From the NCBI RefSeq assembly GCF_025998535.1, contig NZ_AP024233.1, positions 3,062,001 to 3,126,000 of the forward strand: a DNA stretch of 64,000 bases, given 5' to 3'. Each line of letters opens with the position of its first letter. Within the stretch, counting starts at the first letter, position 1. A model generated the notes under the pieces. That model did not search any database, was not told where the DNA came from, and was given only the letters and a program-made list of their open reading frames with translations. Below, piece by piece: positions 53,471 through 61,154 of the stretch. Origin of the DNA: Desulfolithobacter dissulfuricans. GTDB taxonomy: Bacteria; Desulfobacterota; Desulfobulbia; Desulfobulbales; Desulfobulbaceae. The translations under genes were made by a program, and so were the position numbers.

Positions 53471-53755
53471 ATGACCGCCACCAAACGGCAGCAGCTCATG
53501 GATATGCTGCGGCAGGAAGAGCTCACCAGCCTTGACATCTCCGCCATGCTGGGCATCCCTGAGAAGGAGGTCCATACCCAGCTTGGGCATATCCGCCGCA
53601 GCCTCTCCCGTCGGGGAGAAAAACTGGTGGTCACGCCGTTTTCCTGCCAGAGCTGTGGCTACCTGTTTAAGAAACGGCAGCGCCTGGACCGGCCAGGCCG
53701 CTGTCCGAAGTGCAAAAGCAGCCACATCCGCCTGGCAACCTTCCGGGTAGGGTAG
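53471..53755 (+). CDS. HTH domain fused to a zinc ribbon, predicted regulator
   Basis: This is a 94-residue protein. A winged-helix-like N-terminal half (TATKRQQLMDMLRQEELTSLDISAMLG) is followed by a C-terminal zinc ribbon with two Cys pairs (CQSCG, CPKC). This fits the family of small predicted regulators with HTH plus zinc ribbon. I prefer ATG 53471 with AGGGG upstream; ATG 53447 overlaps the previous stop. The target is unknown; RtcB linkage suggests an RNA-damage role, which is inference. Confidence 0.75.
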   Translation: MTATKRQQLMDMLRQEELTSLDISAMLGIPEKEVHTQLGHIRRSLSRRGEKLVVTPFSCQSCGYLFKKRQRLDRPGRCPKCKSSHIRLATFRVG

Positions 53756-53955
53756 GTTCCGGGCTGCCCCCAGGAGGGAGTGCGGCGGACAAAAAAGTTG
53801 GTCAAATCGGGAAAAATGCAGTATAAAGAGTAGTTGCTCCGGAGCAGATTCCGTACCTGGAATCTGCCGGACACGCTGTGCATCTCACACATCACGTCCT
53901 GGTCAGGCAGGATAATCCAGGCAGAACAGAAAATAATCTTTTTGGGGGTATACTC

Positions 53956-54057
53956 ATGGGAAAAGGTGATCTGAGAACCAAACGGGGAAAAATCGTCCGC
54001 GGGACCTTTGGCAACAGTCGTCCCAAGAAGAAAAACGCCAAGAAAAACAAGAAATAA
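53956..54057 (+). CDS. Small ribosomal subunit protein bTHX
   Basis: This is a 33-residue, strongly basic protein starting MGKGDLRTKRGKIVRGTFG and ending in a lysine-rich tail (KKKNAKKNKK). This matches the small 30S protein THX, which sits at the head of the subunit. GGGGG lies shortly before the ATG. It is easily missed because of its size. Confidence 0.85.
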   Translation: MGKGDLRTKRGKIVRGTFGNSRPKKKNAKKNKK

Positions 54058-54194
54058 CCTTAAGGGTGCCTTCCTGGGGCCTACCCCGAAAGCAACTGCA
54101 ATCGAGTAGGGTGAGGCAAGTTAATTACGCTTGCCTCATCCCTCTCACAGAACCGTACGTACGGGTCTCGTATACGGCTCCTGTTTATTTTCCT

Positions 54195-55083
54195 TCATAT
54201 TGAAACAGAGATTCCAGTAGATACAGCACCAAGATCAAAGAGACCCAAGCCCCGGTGTAAATATCCGTTGGGCAGGGCATAATGGCTCAAAGGACTTGCC
54301 GCATTGGCCCAGGAGTTCATTTTGATCGCATCAAACTTCCCCCTGTATCCAAGCTGCCTCAGCCTGCGGTGAAGCCGATTGGGCTTCTTCCACAATTTCA
54401 GCTGGATGGCTCGCAGTCTTCTCCGAATCCATCTCATCAGCCTTGAAAATTCTCCTGTGCAGTTCGCTATCCGGAAGTAGTTGGCAAATCCCCTCAAGAG
54501 CGGATTGAGATCTGCAATCACTTTCTCAAGATTCACCGGGGAATTACGCCGGGTCATTGCCTTGACCTTTGCCTTGAAAGACTTAATCTTGCCTCGCTGG
54601 ATTTGCGTATACTGAGAGCATACGGATACTCCCAGAAAGTTTACGCCCCGACTGCTGTGGCAGATATGGGTCTTTTCACGGTTGACAGTCAGCAGCAATT
54701 CTCCTTCAAGATAGTGCCGTGCCTGCTCAAGAGCATTCTCGGCCGCTTTCTTTGATTGGCACAGAATCAGGATATCGTCCGCATAGCGGACTATTCGGTG
54801 GCCACGATTCTTCATGAATTGATCAAAAGAATCGAGATACACATTGGCTATCAGAGGGCTGATCACGCCGCCCTGTGGACTGCCGATCTCGCTAGCCGTA
54901 AATCCCGAATCCGTCATTACACCGCTCTTCAGAAACTTCTCCAGGAGACCGAGGATACTCCCGTCCCTGATCCGGCGACGAAAGGCGCTGAGGATGAGAT
55001 CATGGTCCAAGGTGTCAAAGCATTTGGACAGATCCATATCAACTACCCACTTTCGATCGTAGTCACGGATAAACATCGTCGCC
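54195..55083 (-). pseudogene. ltrA: Group II intron reverse transcriptase/maturase, C-terminal part
   Basis: This is the larger part of a group II intron reverse transcriptase. It holds VDMDLSKCFDTLDHD (RT block 3), GSPQGGVISPLIANVYLD (block 4) and the active site RYADDILIL, plus the maturase (X) domain (LLRGFANYFRIA) and a short end. It is preceded by the IS, which cut the gene after residue CHQAIS. Joining 55083 to 57045 (one target copy) gives 1269 bases from the start at 57424, an exact multiple of three. As it stands the protein cannot be made. Confidence 0.9.
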
Positions 55084-55088
55084 TTGGA

Positions 55089-57044
55089 CAGGAGTTTATA
55101 GAATCCTCCATACTTTTTCATTAAAATGACGGTATTCCAGAGTGATAAATCTATATTTCCTGTAAGACCCCACCGGCTATTTTCCATCCAAATGCCCGCA
55201 TAATATCAGCCTGAGCCTCGTCCGGTTCTTCCAGCATACGTACGGCTTTCCTTTTTCCGGGTAACCACAGAAGGCAGGAGTGCAAATTGCCCATATGGCG
55301 CATAGCTGCCTTGGCTGTCATGTTAACACCTGCCTTCCTGAGCCTTAATTCGATGATGCGCAGGAGTGCCAGGGCTGCTATGCAGGTGAAGATGTGGCAC
55401 CTGATCTTGCTGTCAGTCCAATGACGTACCGGCCTGAGCGCCACCTGTGACTCATCTTTTGTCAGCCGGAAAGCATCCTCAACAGTCCAGCGGTCCAGGC
55501 TTGCCTGGACGATTTCATCGGTTGACCAGTCGGTTATATTGGTAATGATGATATTCTTGCCAAACCGGTCAATATAGCGCCCAATCCGGTAATGGTTCTT
55601 TCGAAAATTCATTCTGAGCCGCTTGTCTGTAACATAAAATTCAACCTTGTACAGGTCTGACGGGATGTGCAACTCCGAGCAGATGTCCATGTACCGCTTG
55701 AGAACAACTGATTGCTTACGCCAGTACGGGGCCTGCCTGTTGACCCTGGATTGAAATTCAAACAGGGTATCCTGAAGGCGAAGCATCTTTTTTTCAAAGG
55801 CGTAACGCTGTTTTGCGGCCGTCAGTGGATTGTATGTAACCACCACTGTGCGCTTCCGCCCCCAGTATTCACCTTGAGTCCGCCAGGCCAGCAACCGGTC
55901 ATCTTCTCTGCCCTTTTGAGCAAGTTTCCGGTTTTTCCGAGTATCAACAGGCTTGAATCTGTCCAGATCGACATGGACAAGATGGTCAGCATAATGGGTT
56001 GAATATGTGGTGATAAAGTTGACACCTTCCCTGGCATCGATGGCGGCGATATTATCCTCACTGTTCATTCCCTTGTCAAAGACAACGGTCAAGGCACCAT
56101 CTTCCCCAGCAGAGTCGCGCATGACCCTGAACATATCCTCCATGGTCTGAAGAAACATTTTTGAGTCGTGCCGATTGCCTTCGTATTCCCTGTAATAGAG
56201 CGGGATTCGTTTATCCCGACTGACAAGAAGAGCAACGCCTATCTGGCGTAACCAGTTGCGCCCTTCCTTGCTTTTCCCCCTCTGGGCCAGTACCGACTCG
56301 GTATCTGTGGCCATAAAGGTGTAGTAATTGGTTGTGTCAAACATGAAGCAGTCTGAAGACGAGGACTCTATCCTGGAGATGCGCCGAAGAAAATCCTTCG
56401 CGATCTGCTGCAGTTGCCGCTCTCCAACCTGATTCCATTTGAACCAGAACATCTGTGAGTTGAGCTCGTCAATCTGAACAGGGCGAATATGCTGGATGGC
56501 AGTGGCCTTATACCATCCCGGCATTGCCCGTTTCGAACAGGCCTGGATCATCCGGTTATAGACGGCATAGAGAAAATATTCGCCCACAGATGGCGCATTA
56601 TCTTTTTCTTCAGCCACGATCCCGTCAATCAGACCGGCAAGGTCTATTTCCTTTTCAACGAGATTCGCGAGCCAGAGTGCACCAAAGGCTTGCGCCTGGA
56701 TTTTTTTGGGCATGCTGTTGCCGCCCTGTGCCATCTCGAGAATACGTTCAGGTGACCCCAGGTATATCTGATTGATGACCTTGGGTTTGCCGTCGACCCG
56801 CGCGATCTCCCGGACATAATAGTAGGGCCTTCCCTTTTTCATCTTTTTATGCAGGTGTGCCATATCCACAAGATATCAGTAGGGTCTTACATGTGCAAGC
56901 GAAAAACGCCCATTATCTTGTTTTTCTATATTTTTTTGGGATGAAATCTTGGGAGGCGTGTAGGGTCTTACATGTTTTGTGAAAGCAACTAGCTGAATTC
57001 TTGAAGTTTTTTTGTTAAAAATGGTGAATCCCTATAAACTCCTG
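55089..57044 (-). mobile_element. IS1634-type insertion sequence inside the intron reverse transcriptase
   Basis: The ends are perfect 13-bp inverted repeats, CAGGAGTTTATAG at 55089-55101 and its complement at 57032-57044, flanked by the 5-bp target duplication TTGGA (55084-55088 and 57045-57049). Length is 1956 bp. It carries one transposase. TAGGGTCTTACATGT occurs twice inside the right end (about 56879 and 56961) and its complement core TGTAAGACCC near the left end (55161). Confidence 0.9.
55151..56863 (-). CDS. IS1634 family transposase (IS4 superfamily)
   Basis: This is a 570-residue DDE transposase. It opens MAHLHKKMKKGRPYYYVREI and carries the catalytic acidic residues in FDTTNYYTF (first Asp), VVFDKGMNSEDNIAAID (second Asp) and DRWTVEDAFRLTK (Glu in a YREK-like region). 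A GTG at 56869 could also start it. It lies inside the IS with matching ends, so the element looks intact and may be active. Confidence 0.9.
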   Translation of the reverse strand: MAHLHKKMKKGRPYYYVREIARVDGKPKVINQIYLGSPERILEMAQGGNSMPKKIQAQAFGALWLANLVEKEIDLAGLIDGIVAEEKDNAPSVGEYFLYAVYNRMIQACSKRAMPGWYKATAIQHIRPVQIDELNSQMFWFKWNQVGERQLQQIAKDFLRRISRIESSSSDCFMFDTTNYYTFMATDTESVLAQRGKSKEGRNWLRQIGVALLVSRDKRIPLYYREYEGNRHDSKMFLQTMEDMFRVMRDSAGEDGALTVVFDKGMNSEDNIAAIDAREGVNFITTYSTHYADHLVHVDLDRFKPVDTRKNRKLAQKGREDDRLLAWRTQGEYWGRKRTVVVTYNPLTAAKQRYAFEKKMLRLQDTLFEFQSRVNRQAPYWRKQSVVLKRYMDICSELHIPSDLYKVEFYVTDKRLRMNFRKNHYRIGRYIDRFGKNIIITNITDWSTDEIVQASLDRWTVEDAFRLTKDESQVALRPVRHWTDSKIRCHIFTCIAALALLRIIELRLRKAGVNMTAKAAMRHMGNLHSCLLWLPGKRKAVRMLEEPDEAQADIMRAFGWKIAGGVLQEI

Positions 57045-57049
57045 TTGGA

Positions 57050-57424
57050 TATCGCCTGATGACAACTGCGGCCTGGGCGATAGCCATAGCTCGACGGGTG
57101 GAAATCCCGATCGAATATCGGCAGGAGAATGTCGAGCAGTGCCTGCTGCACTACACGGTCACGGACTGCTGGAATACCGAGCAACCGAACTCCTCCGGTT
57201 GGCTTGGGTATCTCTACCCGGCGCACGGCCAGTGGCTGGTAACTCTTTTCCCACAGTTCCTTCAGGAGACAGTCGATGTTGGCTTCGGCTGATGCGGCAA
57301 AGTCCTTGATGGACTGGCCGTCTATTCCGGCAGCTCCCTTCGCAGACCTCACCTTCCCAAACGCCTTGTGCAGAGCGTCCCTGCTCAGCATCCGGTCATA
57401 CAGACTGTACCAAACGTCAACCAT
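57050..57424 (-). pseudogene. ltrA: Group II intron reverse transcriptase, N-terminal part
   Basis: This is the first 125 residues of the reverse transcriptase, ahead of the IS. It starts MVDVWYSLYDRMLSRDALHK with AGGA upstream, then GAAGIDGQSIKDF, RVEIPKPTGGVRLLGIPAVRDRVVQQAL (RT block 2) and SSYGYRPGRSCHQA, where the IS begins. An in-frame start 60 bp upstream exists but lies in intron RNA. Confidence 0.88.
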
Positions 57425-58152
57425 GCTCCTGTCCTGCGTCCCCATCCCTCCACTTCTGCCTGGAATCCCCGGGTCTTCACCCAAATGAGAGCGCCTTCTA
57501 TCCCAATGGGCAATGTACGCTCAACTGTTCAGGTTACTCCGATGAACGGCCAAAATCAGCAGACGGCCTCTCACAGCATACCGCCGAAAATGTGCCCCGC
57601 CCCGTCGGGCAGCTTGTGTTCTGACTCCAGACCTCCATGATCTTCAGGGAACCTTCAAATAAACTTCATCCCTTCGCAACTGATACCGCTTTTGGCAAAT
57701 ACCAGCCCCTGTCAAACAACGCTGACAGGTCATCCCGGTTTTATCCTCCACGCTGTTACCAGGCTTCTCCGGCCGGGATTTCATCACTACTACGGAATCA
57801 TCTGCCACCTCCCACCGCTTCGGTAGGCCTTGGATCTCTCCTTGAACCTTCCTTAACTCTCGTACTGCAAGTACGCTAGGAGGCTTCCCCGGTTAAGGCG
57901 AACTCCCGGTGAGCAATCCCATCCTCAATCACGCCAAAGGTCTGACCAGGTATCGGGCTTCACGCTATTGTGCACGCTTACCCACCTATGACGCCGAATC
58001 AGGTTCACTTACGCTATGTACCGCTCACTTCCTATCGCTTCCTTCAGACCCTGCCGTTGCCAGCAACGCCCTTGCGATTCGGATTGTCTTCCCCCTGGTC
58101 GGGGTGACGCCTGCGTTCCGCAGGCTGGGTTTGCCCGCCATGCCGGGCAAAC
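57425..58152 (-). other. Group II intron 5' RNA region and adjoining sequence
   Basis: This 730-bp stretch has no supported gene. Its forward and reverse reading frames are short and unlike any protein. It should be domain I-IV RNA of the group II intron (down to about 57950), and then exon-side sequence. No convincing 5' splice boundary was found. Confidence 0.5.
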
Positions 58153-58154
58153 AC

Positions 58155-58189
58155 AAAAAGGCAGGAACCGGACCGGTTCCTGCCTTTTT
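58155..58189. terminator. Bidirectional terminator before the GGGtGRT gene end
   Basis: GGCAGGAACCGG (58160-58171) and CCGGTTCCTGCC (58173-58184) form a 12-bp perfect stem with A-run before and T-run after, so it works in both directions. It ends the reverse-strand GGGtGRT/NifU-like operon. Confidence 0.9.
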
Positions 58190-58210
58190 GTTTTCCAGAT
58201 CAGGCCAGCA

Positions 58211-59209
58211 TCAGGACAGGGCCTGCTCGATGGCCACCGAGACCGCCACCGAGGCACCGACCATGGGATTATTGCCCATGCCGATAAAACCCATCATCTC
58301 CACATGGGCCGGTACGGAAGAACTGCCCGCGAACTGGGCATCGCAGTGCATGCGACCCATGGTATCTGTCATGCCGTACGATGCAGGTCCGGCAGCCATA
58401 TTGTCCGGATGCAGAGTCCGGCCGGTACCGCCGCCCGAAGCCACTGAAAAATATCGTTTTCCCTGCTGGACACATTCCTTCTTGTAGGTTCCGGCCACGG
58501 GATGCTGGAACCGGGTGGGGTTGGTAGAGTTGCCGGTGATGGAGACATCCACCCCTTCCAGGTGGTTGATGGCCACACCCTCGCGGACATCATCGGCACC
58601 AAAACAGCGCACCTTGGCCCGCTCTCCTTTTGAATACGGTGTTTCCTTCACCACCGCCAGTGTACCGTCCTTATAGTTGAATTTTGTCTCCACATGGGTA
58701 AACCCGTTGATCCGGGAGATTATATGGGCCGCATCCTTGCCAAGCCCGTTTAAAATAACCCGCAGCGGCTCCTTCCGGACCCGGTTGGCGGAGCGGGCAA
58801 TGCCGATGGCCCCCTCGGCGGCGGCAAAGGACTCATGCCCGGCGAGAAAGGCGAAACAGCGGGTCTCCTCGGAAAGGAGCATGGAGGCTAGGTTGCCGTG
58901 GCCGATACCCACCTGGCGTTCCTCGGCCACCGAGCCGGGGATGCAGAAGGCCTGCAACCCCTCGCCCAGGGTGGCGGCGATATCGGCGGCCCTGGTCTGG
59001 CCCTTTTTCAAGGCAATGGCCCCGCCGAGGATGTAGGCCCAGCAGGCGTTTTCAAAACAGATAGGCTGGACATCCCGAACAATGGTATAGGCATCCACCC
59101 CCCGATCAAGCAGCATCTGCCGGGCGGTCTCCAGGCTCTCGATCCCGTACTGATCCAGGACTTTCTCTATTTTCTCAATTCGTCTCTCGTATCCTTCAAA
59201 CTGCGCCAT
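58211..59209 (-). CDS. GGGtGRT family protein
   Basis: This is a 332-residue protein of the family named for its SGGGTGRTLHPDN motif, found here near residue 260. The function is unknown. Family members lie next to a NifU-like scaffold gene, as here (14 bp upstream), suggesting a role with iron-sulfur clusters. It has many conserved glycines and a few Cys (CFENACW, CVQQG), no signal peptide and no membrane segments. It ends at a strong terminator. Confidence 0.85.
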   Translation of the reverse strand: MAQFEGYERRIEKIEKVLDQYGIESLETARQMLLDRGVDAYTIVRDVQPICFENACWAYILGGAIALKKGQTRAADIAATLGEGLQAFCIPGSVAEERQVGIGHGNLASMLLSEETRCFAFLAGHESFAAAEGAIGIARSANRVRKEPLRVILNGLGKDAAHIISRINGFTHVETKFNYKDGTLAVVKETPYSKGERAKVRCFGADDVREGVAINHLEGVDVSITGNSTNPTRFQHPVAGTYKKECVQQGKRYFSVASGGGTGRTLHPDNMAAGPASYGMTDTMGRMHCDAQFAGSSSVPAHVEMMGFIGMGNNPMVGASVAVSVAIEQALS

Positions 59210-59223
59210 GGTTCTCTCTCCTG

Positions 59224-59916
59224 CTACTGATGTCTCGGATCAATGGTTCGGACCGCCTCTGCAAAACGGCCATAGGTGCCGGTGGCCTGGGCCAGGGCCT
59301 CGCCAGGGTCCAGACCGTCCTTGATCGCATCCATCATCCGGCCGAGGTTGACAAACTTGTAGCCGATGATCTCGTCGTTCTCGTCCAGCCCCTGCTCCAG
59401 GACATATCCCTCGGCCATCTCCAGGTAGCGGGGCCCCTTGAGATTGGTACCGTACATGGTCCCGGTGACCGAACGCAGCCCCTTGCCCAGGTCCTCGAGC
59501 CCGGCCCCGACGGGCAGTCCGCCCTCGGAAAAGGCCGACTGGCTGCGGCCATAGCTGATCTGCAGAAAAAGCTCTCGCATGGCGACATTGATGGCATCAC
59601 AGACAAGGTCGGTGTTCAGAGCCTCGAGGATGGTCTTGCCGGGCAGGATCTCCGAAGCCATGGCCGCGGAGTGGGTCATGCCGGTACAGCCGACGGTCTC
59701 GATCAGGGCCTCTTCGATGATGCCATTTTTTATGTTGAGTGTCAGCTTGCAGGCACCCTGCTGCGGCGCACACCAGCCCACTCCGTGGGTCAGTCCGTTA
59801 ATATCGCCGATCTGGCGCGCCTGGTTCCATTGCCCTTCCTGGGGGATCGGGGCCGGACCGTGATTGGGTCCCTGAGCGACACAGTACATTTTCTCGACTT
59901 CAGGGGTATACTCCAT
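59224..59916 (-). CDS. NifU-like iron-sulfur cluster assembly scaffold protein
   Basis: This 230-residue protein has an IscU/NifU-like scaffold core: the Cys motifs GVGWCAPQQGACKLT and ETVGCTGMTHSA would supply cluster ligands. The length exceeds IscU, with a C-terminal extension (YKFVNLGRMMDAIKDGLDPGEALAQATGTYG). It is the first gene of a pair with the GGGtGRT protein, downstream of a LysR gene on the same strand. Confidence 0.85.
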   Translation of the reverse strand: MEYTPEVEKMYCVAQGPNHGPAPIPQEGQWNQARQIGDINGLTHGVGWCAPQQGACKLTLNIKNGIIEEALIETVGCTGMTHSAAMASEILPGKTILEALNTDLVCDAINVAMRELFLQISYGRSQSAFSEGGLPVGAGLEDLGKGLRSVTGTMYGTNLKGPRYLEMAEGYVLEQGLDENDEIIGYKFVNLGRMMDAIKDGLDPGEALAQATGTYGRFAEAVRTIDPRHQ

Positions 59917-59992
59917 ACTGTTCCTCCATAATGCTGTTACTTTCCGCCTGGGCGGTGTTGTTCAAAAAATTCCATGAAAACCGGGACAGGTG

Positions 59993-60928
59993 CTACGAAT
60001 CGGAGTTGTTGTCCGCTGGCGTCTCCGTCCCGGTGGGATGTGCCTGGGCCAGCAGATACTGAAGAAAAACCGATGCCACCGGCGAGAGCTCCCGCCTTTT
60101 TCGCCGGATAAGGTAAAACGGCCGATGCATAACCACGTCGTTGACCGGCACGGTGACCAGCTGACCGCAACGCTCATCATCGGCCACAGCCCGGCTGGAA
60201 AGAATGGAAATACCGATTCCGGCCCGGACCGCCTCCTTGACCGCGGCGGTGGAACCGATCTCCGCCACCTCCTGCAACTGCGAAGGCCGCAGGCCGTGCT
60301 GTTCGAGAATCTGGGTGAATACCCGCCGGGTACCGGAACCGGACTCGCGGAGAATAAAGGGCTCGTGAAGCAGCTCCTCGAGATCCACCGAGTTCCTGGA
60401 TGCCCAGGGATGGCCCGGCGAGACCACCAGCACCAGCTGATCGGAGAAAACCTCCTCCCAGATCAGGCCGGTTTCATTCCAGCGGGCGCCGATCACGCCG
60501 ATCTCCAGTTCCCCGTGCAGCACTTCCCGGGCTATATGACGCGATGCGGAAATACGCAGCGTCGCCCGGATGGAAGGATATTGCCGCCGGAAAGAGCCGA
60601 TCAGCCGGGGCAGAATATAGGTGCCCGGGATGGTACCGCTGCCGATGAGGATCCGGCCGATCAACCGGCCGCCGTACTGCTCCACCGCCTGCAGGGCATC
60701 CTGGTGCAGTCGTATCATTCTCCGGCCATAATCGTAGAGCAGCCGCCCCACCGGGGTGGGTTCGATCTCCCGTCCCAGCCGGTCAAGCAGCTTCTGGCCC
60801 AGCTCCTGCTCCAGACTGCGCACATGTTCGCTCACCGTGGGTTGTGACAACAGCACGGCCTCGGCGGCGCGGGTAAAGCTGCCCAGTTCCACGACTTTGC
60901 AGAAGACTTCCAGTTTCCTCAATTCCAT
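59993..60928 (-). CDS. LysR family transcriptional regulator
   Basis: This is a 311-residue LysR-type regulator. The N-terminal helix-turn-helix is MELRKLEVFCKVVELGSFTRAAEAVLLSQPTVSEHVRSLE in family terms, followed by a substrate-binding domain (GRILIGSGTIPGTYILPRLI). It resembles CysB/CysL-like regulators. It lies upstream of, and on the same strand as, the NifU-like gene, so it may regulate that pair. The ligand is unknown. Confidence 0.9.
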   Translation of the reverse strand: MELRKLEVFCKVVELGSFTRAAEAVLLSQPTVSEHVRSLEQELGQKLLDRLGREIEPTPVGRLLYDYGRRMIRLHQDALQAVEQYGGRLIGRILIGSGTIPGTYILPRLIGSFRRQYPSIRATLRISASRHIAREVLHGELEIGVIGARWNETGLIWEEVFSDQLVLVVSPGHPWASRNSVDLEELLHEPFILRESGSGTRRVFTQILEQHGLRPSQLQEVAEIGSTAAVKEAVRAGIGISILSSRAVADDERCGQLVTVPVNDVVMHRPFYLIRRKRRELSPVASVFLQYLLAQAHPTGTETPADNNSDS

Positions 60929-61154
60929 TATCGGCTACCCCTGTATATCACCTGGATCTCTCTGACCTCGAAGTCATTTTCACCATCAGATTCCGGCACC
61001 CCTCATTATCGGCATCACACAAGGTAACGATTCTGGTTCCCCAGCCAGGATCCCGCCTTCATACCATAGATTTTTCCGATCTGCATTATCCAGGAAACCG
61101 GGAAAGATGAATAAAAGAATACCTGAGCAGGCGGGCAAGGGCAGAACGTCTCAA
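60929..61154. other. Intergenic region between LysR and the sensor kinase
   Basis: About 225 bp without a supported gene. It should carry the LysR promoter; no terminator for the kinase is obvious. Confidence 0.3.

Larger units (their letters stand above)
54101..58050 (-). mobile_element. Group II intron, interrupted by an IS element
   Basis: On the reverse strand, domain V (54180 down to 54140) starts GAGCCGTATACGAG and ends ACGGTTCTGTGAGAGGG, the classical shape with an AGC triad. Domain VI follows (GAGGCAAG stem, CTTGCCTC) to a 3' end near 54101 (ending in AT). The reverse transcriptase lies inside. The 5' boundary is uncertain because no clear GTGYG start is seen; the structured RNA runs from 57425 to at least 57950, and the figure 58050 is a guess. 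A 1956-bp IS splits it. Confidence 0.7.

Noticed and set aside
57637-58487. Several short forward frames in the group II intron 5' region
   Set aside because: The stretch is structured intron RNA and exon-side sequence; none has a plausible start, motif or neighbour.
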